The notes under the pieces are model-generated. The model was given only the letters and a program-made list of their open reading frames with translations. It was not told the DNA's origin and searched no databases. This document shows positions 28,296 through 37,732 of a stretch of 38,573 nucleotides of DNA, piece after piece. Positions within the stretch are counted from its first letter, which is position 1; each line of letters starts with the position of its first letter. Location: positions 1 to 38,573 of the forward strand of contig OMZY01000023.1 in the NCBI GenBank assembly GCA_900315675.1, written 5' to 3'. The stretch is from an uncultured Eubacteriales bacterium. GTDB lineage: Bacteria; Bacillota; Clostridia; Christensenellales; Aristaeellaceae. Both the position numbers and the translations under genes were made by a program.

Positions 28296-30491
28296 CTAAC
28301 ACAGGCGGAATTCAACCGGATCGCCGTCCCGGCTGTTCAGACTGATCCAGACGCGGAAGCGTCCCGGCTCGCTGCCATAGGTTTGATCCGCACGCCAGAA
28401 CCTCAGCATGGGCTCTTCAATCCGGAAAGCAATTTCACGGGTTTCGCCGGGCTCCAGGAGGACCCGCCGGAAATCCCGGAGCTGCCGTACCGGACGGACC
28501 CGGCTGCCGACCAGGTCCTGAATATACAGCTGTACGGTATGGGCGGCTTTCTCATCGCCATGATTGGTCAGGAATGCCCTGGCCGTAAGATGCTCCCCTT
28601 CCCGCAGTTCGGAACCGCTTAATTCCACAGGGGAGATTTCCGCCTTCCCGTAGGAGAGACCGAACCCGAAGGGGAACAGCGCGGAATTGGCACAATCCAG
28701 ATATCGGCTGGTGAACATGTCGTTCCCCTCCGAAGGCCGGGGACGACCGGTGGCGTATTCATCATAATGCAGGGGCTCCTGGCCTACGGTATGCGGGAAG
28801 CTCATGGGCAGGCAGCCGGAAGGCGGCACTTTCCCGGTCAGCACATCCAGAATGCCATGACCGCCCTCCGTGCCCGGCCGCCAGCAGACGACCAGCGCCG
28901 AGGCGTGGTCAGCCATCTGCGCCACCTCCAGGGGACGGCCGCAGAAAAGCAGGACAATCACCTTTCCGCAGACCTCCTTCACCCTGCGAAGCAGCTCCAG
29001 CTGGCATGGCGGCAGGGTGAGCTTCGCCCGGCTGGTGCTCTCTCCGCTTTGAAGCAGATGCTCGCCCAGGCACAGCACCGCCGTATCCGCCCAGGCGGCT
29101 GCTTCCAGCGCTTCCGCCATCCATTTCTGATTCTTTTCCCGCTGATCCGCGTCATGATAAACAAAGAAGGAAAGCCCGGTGCCGTCCTCCACCATGTCGC
29201 ATCCCTGCGCAGCGCGGACCTCCACCCCGGCTTCCGGCAGCATTTCCTGAGCCGCGTCCCAGACGCTGACGCCCTGTGCCCTGTCCGGGTTGATGGCCCA
29301 GGTGCTGTGCAGATCCCGACTCATGGCATAGGGGCCGATAAAGGCGAGCTTTTTGGCTTTCAGCGGCAGCACACCGTCCTCATTCTTCAGCAGAACCAGG
29401 CTTTCAGCCGCCGCTTTTCGGGCCAGGGCATGCTTCTCTTCGGGGGTGTGAACCGGAAGGTGCTCCGTCAGGCCGCGACAGGGATTCTCAAACAGCCCCA
29501 GATCGTTTTTCAGCGTCAGAATCCGCAGGACGGCTTTATCCAGCTCACTTTCCGGAAGACGGCCTTCCCGAACCAGCTTTTCCAGATATCCCGCGTAAGC
29601 GCCGGTGGTCATATCGATGTCCACGCCGGCCCGCATGGCCTTCCGCGCCGCGTCCTCCAGATCTTCCGCATAACCATGGGGAATCAGCTGTCCGATGGCG
29701 TCCCAGTCGGAAATGGTCACGCCTTCGAAGCCCATTTCCTCCCGCAGGATCTTCTTCATCAGCCACTCGCTGCCGGTGACGGGAATCCCGTTCCAGCTGT
29801 TGAAGGAGGACATCACCATCCGGGCGCCGGCCTGAATGGCTTCCTGATAGGCGGGGAGGTAGCTGTCCCGAAGCGTATGCTCGCTCAGCTCCGTATTGTT
29901 GTAATCCCTTCCCCCCTCCGCGGCACCGTAGGCGGCGAAATGCTTGACGCAGGAAGCCACATGCCTTCCGTCCTTCAGATCCGGCCCCTGGTATCCGCGG
30001 ACCATGGCGGCAGCCATTCTGCCGTTGAGCAGCGGATCCTCCCCGGTGGATTCCATCACACGGCCCCACCGGGCATCCCGAACCAGATCCGCCATGGGGG
30101 AGAAGGTTACATGGACGCCGTCCGCCGCGGCCTCCTCCGCCTGAATCGCGGCAGCCTGCTCCGTCAGATCCGGATCAAAGGTGGCGCCCTGCCCCAGCGG
30201 ACAGGGGAACACCGTTTTATGACCGTGAATGACATCCAGCATAAAAAGCAGCGGAATATGATGCGGATGATGCTTCATGTATTCATCCTGAATGTCACGG
30301 ATTTTTCCGCCGTCCATAATGCCCAGGGTGCTTCCCGCCAGCCGGCGCACCTTTTCGGGAACCGTTTCCTGCAGGATGCCGGTGGTTGCGGAATCCTTCG
30401 CGTAGACGCTGCCCGGGACCTGAACCAGCTGCATGACCTTTTCTTCCAGGGACATTTCCTTCAGCAGGTTTTCCAGCTCGATTGCCTTCAT
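28296..30491 (-). CDS. Glycoside hydrolase family 3 beta-glycosidase
   Basis: 731 residues, no signal peptide, so cytoplasmic. The GH3 order is complete: an N-terminal TIM-barrel with KHFAAYGAAEGGRDYN, the nucleophile Asp262 in GVTISDWDAIGQLIPHG, the alpha/beta sandwich with LVLLKNEDGVLPL and FIGPYA, and a C-terminal fibronectin-III-like domain (FPFGFGLSYGKAEISP). Beta-glucosidase, beta-xylosidase or another beta-glycosidase specificity cannot be fixed. I chose ATG 30491, preceded by GGAAGGAG. It is downstream of the DUF1961 gene in one operon and divergent from the YetA/PL26-like gene. Confidence 0.93.
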   Translation of the reverse strand: MKAIELENLLKEMSLEEKVMQLVQVPGSVYAKDSATTGILQETVPEKVRRLAGSTLGIMDGGKIRDIQDEYMKHHPHHIPLLFMLDVIHGHKTVFPCPLGQGATFDPDLTEQAAAIQAEEAAADGVHVTFSPMADLVRDARWGRVMESTGEDPLLNGRMAAAMVRGYQGPDLKDGRHVASCVKHFAAYGAAEGGRDYNNTELSEHTLRDSYLPAYQEAIQAGARMVMSSFNSWNGIPVTGSEWLMKKILREEMGFEGVTISDWDAIGQLIPHGYAEDLEDAARKAMRAGVDIDMTTGAYAGYLEKLVREGRLPESELDKAVLRILTLKNDLGLFENPCRGLTEHLPVHTPEEKHALARKAAAESLVLLKNEDGVLPLKAKKLAFIGPYAMSRDLHSTWAINPDRAQGVSVWDAAQEMLPEAGVEVRAAQGCDMVEDGTGLSFFVYHDADQREKNQKWMAEALEAAAWADTAVLCLGEHLLQSGESTSRAKLTLPPCQLELLRRVKEVCGKVIVLLFCGRPLEVAQMADHASALVVCWRPGTEGGHGILDVLTGKVPPSGCLPMSFPHTVGQEPLHYDEYATGRPRPSEGNDMFTSRYLDCANSALFPFGFGLSYGKAEISPVELSGSELREGEHLTARAFLTNHGDEKAAHTVQLYIQDLVGSRVRPVRQLRDFRRVLLEPGETREIAFRIEEPMLRFWRADQTYGSEPGRFRVWISLNSRDGDPVEFRLC

Positions 30492-30492
30492 T

Positions 30493-31221
30493 TCATTCGC
30501 TCCTTCCGATCGCATACGGATCTGTTTCTATTCGCGGAGAAACCGCGGCCCGGACGCGCAGGTTCGCATACTCCCCGGCCATGGGCGCCAGCTGCCGGAG
30601 CCCGATGCAGCCCCCGCCCAGCCGGGGCCCGTAGGTTTGGCCGTCGTCCCGGAAGGACAGCACCTCCAGCCCGTTCACGGCAAAGCGGATATCCGGGCCA
30701 AGCTTCAGCAGGGAAAGGGTGTAAAAACAGTCCGCGTCCGCCGCGTCGGGAATGGGATCGGCCCCCTGGGAAACGAGATAAAAGCCGTAGCTCTTCCGCA
30801 GATTGCAGGTATGAAAGCTGCGCTCATCCTTCTCCTTCCTGCGGAAGAAGGACAGATGAAAGGCGTTGATGTCGCCGTGGTGATACTGAACATATTCGCC
30901 GGTGCGCGGCGCCAGGGACGGGTCAAACAGATCCTGCCCGCCGCGGCCGGAGGCGGAGAAGAACAGCATGGCCAGCCCGGGCTCCCGGATCGGGCGGAAA
31001 TCCATTTCCAGCAGCAGATCCGCCGGGAAGGCCTTTCGGCACCAGAGAACATAGTTGGCCTTCTGGCCGAGCCCGGGGCTTTCGGCGTTCTCCAGCCGGA
31101 GGCACCCTCCGGGGAAGCTGGTCAGCGCCCGGCCTTCCAGGCAGAAATCCTGAAGGCAATCCGGGCCGGAAAGGGGATTGCTGTAAAGCAGGCTGCCCTG
31201 AAACGGCGTGAAACAGGCCAT
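30493..31221 (-). CDS. DUF1961 family protein (YesU-like)
   Basis: A 242-residue protein of DUF1961, the family of B. subtilis YesU from the rhamnogalacturonan locus. A jelly-roll, concanavalin-like fold is expected. GQKANYVLWCRKAFPADLLL, then EMDFRPIREPGLAMLFFSAS, and the later YHHGDINAFHLSFFRR are typical. No signal peptide. A lyase or hydrolase role on sugar fragments is plausible but unproven. Its stop is 1 bp from the GH3 start codon, so the two are co-translated. Confidence 0.85.
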   Translation of the reverse strand: MACFTPFQGSLLYSNPLSGPDCLQDFCLEGRALTSFPGGCLRLENAESPGLGQKANYVLWCRKAFPADLLLEMDFRPIREPGLAMLFFSASGRGGQDLFDPSLAPRTGEYVQYHHGDINAFHLSFFRRKEKDERSFHTCNLRKSYGFYLVSQGADPIPDAADADCFYTLSLLKLGPDIRFAVNGLEVLSFRDDGQTYGPRLGGGCIGLRQLAPMAGEYANLRVRAAVSPRIETDPYAIGRSE

Positions 31222-31287
31222 GGTGCACCTCCGTGAAATGCGTTCTCCGGGAACAGTATATCATGAAAGCGGAAAGACCGAAAGGAT

Positions 31288-31316
31288 TTGCAGGGAATCG
31301 TTTTTCCGTATACAAT
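31288..31316 (+). promoter_or_regulatory. Promoter of the YetA/PL26-like gene
   Basis: TTGCAG (31288-31293), a 17-bp spacer and TACAAT (31311-31316) in the 130-bp divergent intergenic region. Confidence 0.7.
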
Positions 31317-31351
31317 AGCGGAGACACGGGGACGGAAAGGGAGGGGCTTCC

Positions 31352-33928
31352 ATGCGCATCCATCTGATGGAAAGCCGGCAGGCGAGAGGCTGGGCCGCCT
31401 TGGGGGGATACTGGCCGAAGGGCAGGGTCCGGGAGGAGCGCTTCCGGCTGACGGATGCGGAGGGAAATCCGGTGCCCGTGCAGAGCGAGGTGGTTGCCCG
31501 CTGGCCGGACGGCAGCGTGAAATGGACCCGGCACACCGTGCGGGCGGATCGCCTGGGCCGGGGCGGAGAGATCACGCCGGGGCCGGCGGAGGCTCCGGAG
31601 GGGATCACCGTGCGGGAGGAGGCGGAGGCCTGGTATGTTTCGGGCGGGGATTTCAGCCTGATGGTGCCGAAGAGCGGGGAATTCCTTGTCCGGGACTGCA
31701 GACGCCGGGATACCCCGGGCTTTGAAGCGGCCTGGCCGGTGCTTCTGGTGAGCCATGAAAGCGGGGAGGAGGAGAATACCCGGGTTCAGACCCGGGCGCT
31801 GCCCGGGGAGATCCGGTGGCGGGAGGCGGAGGTCCGGGGTCCGCTGGAGACGGTTTTTCTCTTTGACGGCGTGCACATGGAGGAGGGGACGGAAAAAATG
31901 CCCTTCCGGATCCGCATGAGCATCCGGGCGGACGGAGAGCTCCAGTTTGACGACACCTTCTTCTATCAGGGGGATCCGGAGCGGGACCGGCTGGCCGGAT
32001 GGGGCCTGCGGTTTGAGACCCGGCTCCGGGGGCGCCCGTATCAGCGGCAGATCCGGATGCTGACGGACGGGGAGGTTTACCGGGATTCTCCCACGCAGCT
32101 GTTCTACTGGAAAAAGCATCTGGATCCGGCGCTGCTGGCGGCGCAGACCCGGGGAGAAATGGTGGAAGCAACCCCGGAGCTGGATGCCCTGGCGGAGGAT
32201 CTGCCCCGCTGGGATCATTTCGCGCTGTGCCAGGATTCGGCGGATCACTTCTGCATCCGGAAAAAGGCCTGGGAGGGCGGATGCTGGCTGGACGGGGTGC
32301 ACGGAAGGCGGGCTCCCGGCACCCTGGCGGTGAGCGATCCGGACAGGACGCTGAGCTTTCATCTGCGGGAATGCTGGGAGAAGCATCCGGCGGGGCTTGA
32401 GACGAAGCGCCTGTCCGGGGAAAGCACGGAATGCACGGTCTGGTTTTATTCGCCCCAGGCGCCGGCCTTCGATTTCCGCCATTACGACCGGCGCACCTAT
32501 CCCATGGGATGCTATGAGGGGTTCGACTATATGCGGCCGGATCCCAACGGAATCGCGGTGACCTGCCGCGCCGCCGTCCGGTTCGAACGCGGGCGGGCGG
32601 CGGACGGGGAGCTTGCCGAAGCCTCCGAGGCGGTCCGGCGGCCGCCGGTTTACCTGGCGGATCCGGAATACTACCATGATCACAGGGCCTTCGGCTTCTG
32701 GAGCCTGCCCCGGCGGGAAACGGAAGTGGAAAGGTGGACGGAAAGCCAGCTGGAGGCCGCCTTTTCCTTCTATGAGGCGGAGGTCGGGGCGAGAAGCTGG
32801 TACGGCCTGTTCAATTACGGGGATTTCATGCATACCTATGAGGCCTGCCGGCACATGTGGCGCTGGGACGTGGGCGGGTATGCCTGGGACAACACGGAGC
32901 TGGCGCCGACCTACTGGCTGTGGCTGTATTTCCTGCGCACGGGAAGCGAACGGGTGTTCCGGGTGGCGGAGGCCCTGAGCCGGCATGCCGCGGACGTGGA
33001 TATGTACCATTTCGGACCGATGAAGGGACTGGGATCGCGGCACAACGTGCGCCACTGGGGCTGCCCCTGCAAGGAGCCCCGGATTTCCATGGCGGGGCAT
33101 CACCGCCCCCTGTTCTATCTGGCGGGGGACCGGCGGATCGGGGACTGCCTGGCGGACAGCACGGCGGCGGCGGAATCCCTGGGATCCATGCCCTGGTTCC
33201 GCCGGGAGGACGGAAGCCTCCGGGTGCGGACCGGACCGGACTGGGCGGCCCTGGTTTCGGACTGGATGACGGCCTATGAGCGGACGCTGGATCCCGTCTG
33301 GCGGCGGAAAATGGAAACGGGAATTGCGGACCTGAGCCGGGCGCCCCTGGGCCTGACCTCCGGACCGGAATTCGGGTTTGACCCGGAGACGGGGCATCTT
33401 TCCTATGAGGGCGAGGGGAAGGATGCCGGCATGAATCTGCAGGCGTGCATGGGGGAAACGGAGGTCTGGCTGGAAGCGGCGGAAATGCTGGACAGCCGCG
33501 GGCTGGCGGAGATGACCGCCCGGAACGGATGGTTCTTCTATCTCTCCCCGGAGGAACGCACGCGGCAGTCCGGGGGGCTCCTGGCGGACAGGCGGTACGG
33601 CAGCCCGATTTATTCCGCCGAAATGCAGGCCTGGGCGGCAAGGGAACGGGGGGACCGGGTTATGGCCGGGGAGATCTGGCGGAACCTTCTGGCTCTGCTG
33701 TACCGGCCGGAGAAGCCGGAAGGCTTCCGCAGCGTTTCCTACGGAACCCGGGCGGACGGAACCGGGATGGAGGAAATTCCGTGGATTACCACGAATTTTA
33801 CCGCCCAGTGGTGCCTGAAGGTGATGGTCGCCGCGGAGCTGATTCCCGGCGCGGGACCGGAAACCCTGGCGGAGCTGGACGCGGAGCTGCGGGAGCATCC
33901 GCCGGAATTCCGGCTTTACGGAGCCTGA
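31352..33928 (+). CDS. YetA-like exo-rhamnogalacturonan lyase family protein (PL26-type)
   Basis: An 858-residue protein, nearly the same length as B. subtilis YetA (about 857). The N-terminal RIFT-type barrel carries PVQSEVVARWPDGSVKWTRH, and the central alpha/alpha barrel carries YGDFMHTYEACRHMWRWDV, then GGYAWDNTELAPTYWLW and DMYHFGPMKGLGSRHNVRHW. Homologues include the fungal exo-unsaturated rhamnogalacturonan lyase of family PL26. No signal peptide, so it acts on imported oligosaccharides. Strong GGGAGGGG before the ATG. Very GC-rich. Divergent from the GH3/DUF1961 operon, likely one catabolic locus. Confidence 0.85.
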   Translation: MRIHLMESRQARGWAALGGYWPKGRVREERFRLTDAEGNPVPVQSEVVARWPDGSVKWTRHTVRADRLGRGGEITPGPAEAPEGITVREEAEAWYVSGGDFSLMVPKSGEFLVRDCRRRDTPGFEAAWPVLLVSHESGEEENTRVQTRALPGEIRWREAEVRGPLETVFLFDGVHMEEGTEKMPFRIRMSIRADGELQFDDTFFYQGDPERDRLAGWGLRFETRLRGRPYQRQIRMLTDGEVYRDSPTQLFYWKKHLDPALLAAQTRGEMVEATPELDALAEDLPRWDHFALCQDSADHFCIRKKAWEGGCWLDGVHGRRAPGTLAVSDPDRTLSFHLRECWEKHPAGLETKRLSGESTECTVWFYSPQAPAFDFRHYDRRTYPMGCYEGFDYMRPDPNGIAVTCRAAVRFERGRAADGELAEASEAVRRPPVYLADPEYYHDHRAFGFWSLPRRETEVERWTESQLEAAFSFYEAEVGARSWYGLFNYGDFMHTYEACRHMWRWDVGGYAWDNTELAPTYWLWLYFLRTGSERVFRVAEALSRHAADVDMYHFGPMKGLGSRHNVRHWGCPCKEPRISMAGHHRPLFYLAGDRRIGDCLADSTAAAESLGSMPWFRREDGSLRVRTGPDWAALVSDWMTAYERTLDPVWRRKMETGIADLSRAPLGLTSGPEFGFDPETGHLSYEGEGKDAGMNLQACMGETEVWLEAAEMLDSRGLAEMTARNGWFFYLSPEERTRQSGGLLADRRYGSPIYSAEMQAWAARERGDRVMAGEIWRNLLALLYRPEKPEGFRSVSYGTRADGTGMEEIPWITTNFTAQWCLKVMVAAELIPGAGPETLAELDAELREHPPEFRLYGA

Positions 33929-34048
33929 GAAGGCCCGGAGGCCCTTTCCGCCGGCGGCGCGGAGCGCCGGGGCGGACGCGGGCAGGAATCGCCCGCCGGG
34001 GCACACCCGGCGGTTTACAGCAAAGAACTCCCTGCAAATGGAGGAAGC

Positions 34049-35407
34049 ATGAAGCAAGGAAGCAGCAGAACGCAGTATGCCCGGATGACGGAGGAATCCA
34101 TCCCCCGGCTGATCGTATCCCTTTCCATTCCCACCATTCTCAGCATGCTGGTGACCAATATCTACAATCTGGTGGACACCGCCTTTGTGGGCCAGCTGGG
34201 AACCAGCCAGAGCGCGGCGGTGGGCGTGATCTTCGGATACATGGCCATCCTTCAGGCCGTGGGCTTCATGTTCGGCCAGGGCGCCGGGAGCATCGCGGCC
34301 CGGCTGCTGGGGGCCCGGGACGAGGAGCGGGCCTCCCGGATCGCCTCCACGGGCATCGTCTGCGCCGTGGGGCTCGGGGTGATCCTGTCCCTGGTCAGCT
34401 TTCCCCTGATGGATCCCATCATCCGCTTCCTCGGCAGCACGGAGACGATCGCGCCCTACGCGAGGCAGTACATCACCTATATCCTGATCGCCGCGCCGGC
34501 GATGACCGGCGGATATACGCTGAACAACCTGCTCCGGTATGAGGGGAAGGCGTCCCTGGGCATGGTGGGGCTGATGACGGGGGCGATCCTGAACATCGCG
34601 CTGGATCCACTGCTGATGTTTGTGCTGGATCTGGGAATCGCCGGAGCCGCCATCGCCACCGCCTTCAGCCAGATCGTTTCGTTCCTGGTGCTTCTCAGCA
34701 TGTTCCTGCGGGGAAAGACCTCCCTGCGGCTTTCCGTGAGAAAGGCGGATCTTCGGCTCCGCACCGTCGGGGACATCGCGACGACGGGAATGCCCAGCAT
34801 GCTGCGCCAGGTGCTGAACAGCGTCGCCACCATCCTGCTGAACAGCAACGCCGCGGTTTACGGGGACGAGGCGGTGGCGGCCATGAGCATTGTTTCCCGG
34901 ATCACCTTTTTCGTGTTCGCCCTTGCGCTGGGAATCGGGCAGGGGTTCCAGCCCGTCTGTGCCTTCAACTATGGGGCAAAAAAATACGACCGGCTGATGT
35001 CGGCGTTCCGGGTGACGGTGATCCTGGCGGAGGGGATTCTGATTGGGATGGCGGGGGCGGGCTTTCTGTTCTCCGGCCAGTTGATCGGGCTGTTCCGGGA
35101 TGATCCGGCGGTGATCGCCATCGGAACCCGGGCCCTGCGGCTGCAGTTCGCGACCCTGCTTTTCCTGCCCTTCACGATGGCGGTGGAAATGCTTTACCAG
35201 AGCACGGGGCACCGGCTGGGCGCCTCGCTGCTGTCCTCCGCCCGCAGCGGCCTGTTCTTCATTCCGGCCCTGCTGATCCTCTCGGCGGTGCGCGGACTCA
35301 GCGGGATTCAGGAGGCGCAGCCCCTGGCCTATGTGCTGGCGTTCCCGCTGTCCGTATGGTTTGTATACCGCTTTGTGAAGGGACTTCCCCGCCGGCGGGG
35401 AGGCTGA
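34049..35407 (+). CDS. MATE family efflux protein (MepA-like)
   Basis: A 452-residue MATE exporter. IPRLIVSLSIPTILSMLVTN, then IYNLVDTAFVGQLGTSQSAA, is the first helix pair, and GQGFQPVCAFNYGAKKYDRL is the later conserved loop. Twelve helices, intact. GGAGG precedes the ATG. A CGCCGGG/CCCGGCG hairpin (about 34000) separates it from the lyase gene, so it may still be read through from there. Convergent with the next MATE gene. Confidence 0.92.
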   Translation: MKQGSSRTQYARMTEESIPRLIVSLSIPTILSMLVTNIYNLVDTAFVGQLGTSQSAAVGVIFGYMAILQAVGFMFGQGAGSIAARLLGARDEERASRIASTGIVCAVGLGVILSLVSFPLMDPIIRFLGSTETIAPYARQYITYILIAAPAMTGGYTLNNLLRYEGKASLGMVGLMTGAILNIALDPLLMFVLDLGIAGAAIATAFSQIVSFLVLLSMFLRGKTSLRLSVRKADLRLRTVGDIATTGMPSMLRQVLNSVATILLNSNAAVYGDEAVAAMSIVSRITFFVFALALGIGQGFQPVCAFNYGAKKYDRLMSAFRVTVILAEGILIGMAGAGFLFSGQLIGLFRDDPAVIAIGTRALRLQFATLLFLPFTMAVEMLYQSTGHRLGASLLSSARSGLFFIPALLILSAVRGLSGIQEAQPLAYVLAFPLSVWFVYRFVKGLPRRRGG

Positions 35408-35416
35408 GCACCGCCC

Positions 35417-36808
35417 TCAGGCGCTGCGGGGCGGCGTCGGCGTCTCGGGAATCCAGCGGCCGCGGAGCCAGCAGACGCTGAAAAGCACGAAGAGCGTCAG
35501 ATTGTGGGCGATCATGCAGCCCCAGGCCGAGACGAGCCCCAGGCCCAGCAGCTGCGTGCAGACAAAGGTGCCGGAGATCCGGACGCCCCACATGCAGGCG
35601 ACGTTGAAGATCAGGGGGAGCATCGTCTGGCCGGCGCCCTGCATCATCCCCTCCACCACAATGGGAACCCCGTAGAAGGGCTCGGAGACGGCGACCATTT
35701 TCAGCACCGCGGTTCCGAGCCGGATCACCTCCGGATCCTTCGTAAAGAGCCGGACCAGGGGCTCGGCGAACACGAAGAGCAGCGTGCCGGACAGGATCAT
35801 CAGCAGCACTTCCAGGAAAACCAGGGACCGGCCGAGGCGGCGGATGGTGCTGCGGCTGCCCGCGCCGAAGGCGTTCCCGGAAAGCACCGCCGCCGCGGTC
35901 TGCATTCCCCAGCCGGGAATATAGAAGGCGGATTCCACGGTATTGGCCACGGTATGGGCCGCGGTGGAAACATCGCCCAGGCTGTTGATCATGGCGGCGA
36001 AAACCACATAGCCGAGGGAGGTAATGAACCGCTGGACCAGATTGGGCACCGCCACCCGGAAGCAGCGGCGAAGCAGGGCCCGATCCGGCCGGAAGGACTG
36101 GCCCAGCGGGGAGATCTCCCGGTGCCGGAAGAGGACCACCGCGATGGCGATGCCGCCGAAGGCGAAGGCCAGGGCGGAGGCCAGCGCGGCCCCCTCCACG
36201 CCCAGATTCAGCCCGGGCAGGGAGAGGGAAATCCCGGCCAGCGTGACCCGGCGGGAGGGATAGATCATCAGGAAATTCAGCACGACATTGAGCAGATTGA
36301 CCCCGATGCCCACCCGCATGGGCGTTTGGGTATCCCCGACGCTGCGGAGCACCGTGCCCAGAATGATGCTGGCGGCCCGGAAAAGCATGGAGGAATAGAA
36401 GATCAGGAAATACCGTGCGGTCAGATCCCGGATGGCGGGATCCACCTGCATCCAGACGGGGATCCGGGAGCTGAGCAGGGAGGTCAGCAGCGTCAGCAGA
36501 AGGCCGAAAACCAGGGTGACCGTGACCGCCTGGGCGCTGGCCCGGCGGGCCGTCTCCGAATCCTTTGCGCCGAGGGACTGGCTGATCAGCGCCAGAAAGC
36601 CGACCCCCACGGAGGAAACGGTGCTGCCGATGAGCCAGCTGACGGTGCTGGTGGCTCCGACGGCGGCGGTGGCCTGCGTGCCGAGGGAACCGACCATGGC
36701 GGTGTCAATATACTGCACCGCGGTCTGCATCAGCTGCTCCAGCATGGTGGGCCAGGCCAGGGAAAAGATGATATGAAGCATGGAACCGTCTATCAGATGC
36801 ACGGACAA
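35417..36808 (-). CDS. MATE family efflux protein (NorM-like)
   Basis: About 463 residues. I placed the start at TTG 36808, 4-6 nt after AGGAGAG; GTG 36802 is the other option, and the longer upstream frame has no ribosome binding site. IIFSLAWPTMLEQLMQTAVQ, then YIDTAMVGSLGTQATAAVGA, is the family N-terminus. The second half begins at RCFRVAVPNLVQRFITSLGY. Tail-to-tail with the MATE gene at 34049, 9 bp apart, yet of a different MATE branch. Confidence 0.92.
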   Translation of the reverse strand: MSVHLIDGSMLHIIFSLAWPTMLEQLMQTAVQYIDTAMVGSLGTQATAAVGATSTVSWLIGSTVSSVGVGFLALISQSLGAKDSETARRASAQAVTVTLVFGLLLTLLTSLLSSRIPVWMQVDPAIRDLTARYFLIFYSSMLFRAASIILGTVLRSVGDTQTPMRVGIGVNLLNVVLNFLMIYPSRRVTLAGISLSLPGLNLGVEGAALASALAFAFGGIAIAVVLFRHREISPLGQSFRPDRALLRRCFRVAVPNLVQRFITSLGYVVFAAMINSLGDVSTAAHTVANTVESAFYIPGWGMQTAAAVLSGNAFGAGSRSTIRRLGRSLVFLEVLLMILSGTLLFVFAEPLVRLFTKDPEVIRLGTAVLKMVAVSEPFYGVPIVVEGMMQGAGQTMLPLIFNVACMWGVRISGTFVCTQLLGLGLVSAWGCMIAHNLTLFVLFSVCWLRGRWIPETPTPPRSA

Positions 36809-37079
36809 TCGACTCTCCTCTGCGGAATCTGCGGGATGAAGGGCACGCGCGGAAAGGCCTCCCGCGCGCGGCCGGCGGGAAACCGGAAGGAAACGGCCGG
36901 CGCTCCCCTGAATCATAAGGCAAAGAGCGGAAAAGTCAAGCGCCGGGCCGGAAGGATTTCCGGCGGCGGAAAACAGGAATCCGCCGGGGCGGCTGCGAAT
37001 TATAAGGAAAAAGCCGATCCGGTTCGCCCGGAGAAAGGGGACGGATCCGGGAACAGAGCACGGAAAAGAGGGAAGCGCC

Positions 37080-37670
37080 ATGCCGGAGATTACCTGGGAG
37101 CTTTTTGAACAGCAGGTGGCGGAATGCCGGCTGTGCGGCCTGTGCCGGAACATTCATCACAAGGTGCCCGGCCAGGGCGACCGGAAATCGCCGCTGATGC
37201 TGATCGGGGAGGGGCCGGGCCGGGATGAGGACGAGCAGGGCCTGGCCTTCGTCGGCGCGGCGGGGCAGCTGCTGACCCGGATGCTGGCGGCGATCGGGCT
37301 GCCCCGGGAACGGGTCTATATCTGCAACGTGGTGAAATGCCGGCCGCCCCAGAACCGGATTCCCACGCCGGAGGAGGCGGAAGCCTGCAAGATCCATCTG
37401 CGGATGCAGACCTGGCTGATCCGGCCGAAGGTGATTCTGCTGCTGGGGGCCACCGCGGCGAAGGACGTGCTGGGACCGGAGGTCCGCATCACCCGGGATC
37501 GGGGGAAATGGGTGGAAAGGAAGGGCGTCTGGATGCTGCCGACCTATCATCCCTCCGCGCTGCTGCGGGACGAAACGAAAAAGCCGGACGCGTGGGCGGA
37601 TCTGCAGAGCCTCCGGGAGAAGCTGAAGGAGCTGGGGCTGTATCAGGATCTGTACGGCCCGGACGCGTGA
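37080..37670 (+). CDS. Family 4 uracil-DNA glycosylase (4Fe-4S)
   Basis: A 196-residue iron-sulfur uracil-DNA glycosylase that removes uracil from DNA. Four cysteines match the known cluster ligands: Cys16, Cys19, Cys87 and Cys103. Motif 1 is GEGPGRDEDEQGLAFVGAAG and motif 2 is LPTYHPSALLRD with His157. ATG 37080 follows GAGGGAAG. A self-standing gene after a long GC-rich gap (36809-37079) that has hairpins but no gene. Confidence 0.92.
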   Translation: MPEITWELFEQQVAECRLCGLCRNIHHKVPGQGDRKSPLMLIGEGPGRDEDEQGLAFVGAAGQLLTRMLAAIGLPRERVYICNVVKCRPPQNRIPTPEEAEACKIHLRMQTWLIRPKVILLLGATAAKDVLGPEVRITRDRGKWVERKGVWMLPTYHPSALLRDETKKPDAWADLQSLREKLKELGLYQDLYGPDA

Positions 37671-37732
37671 GGCCGGAGGCCGCAGACGGGACAGGAACGG
37701 CCGGGAGAGGCGAAACGGCAGGGGGAGAGCGC

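Noticed and set aside
30923-35212. A 1429-codon open frame on the minus strand
   Set aside because: It lies antisense to the YetA/PL26-like and MATE genes, has a composition rich in His, Pro, Arg and Gln, and no motifs or ribosome binding site. It is a by-product of GC-rich third positions.
35504-37108. A 534-codon plus-strand open frame
   Set aside because: Antisense to the MATE gene at 35417; Gly/Glu/His-rich with no domain.
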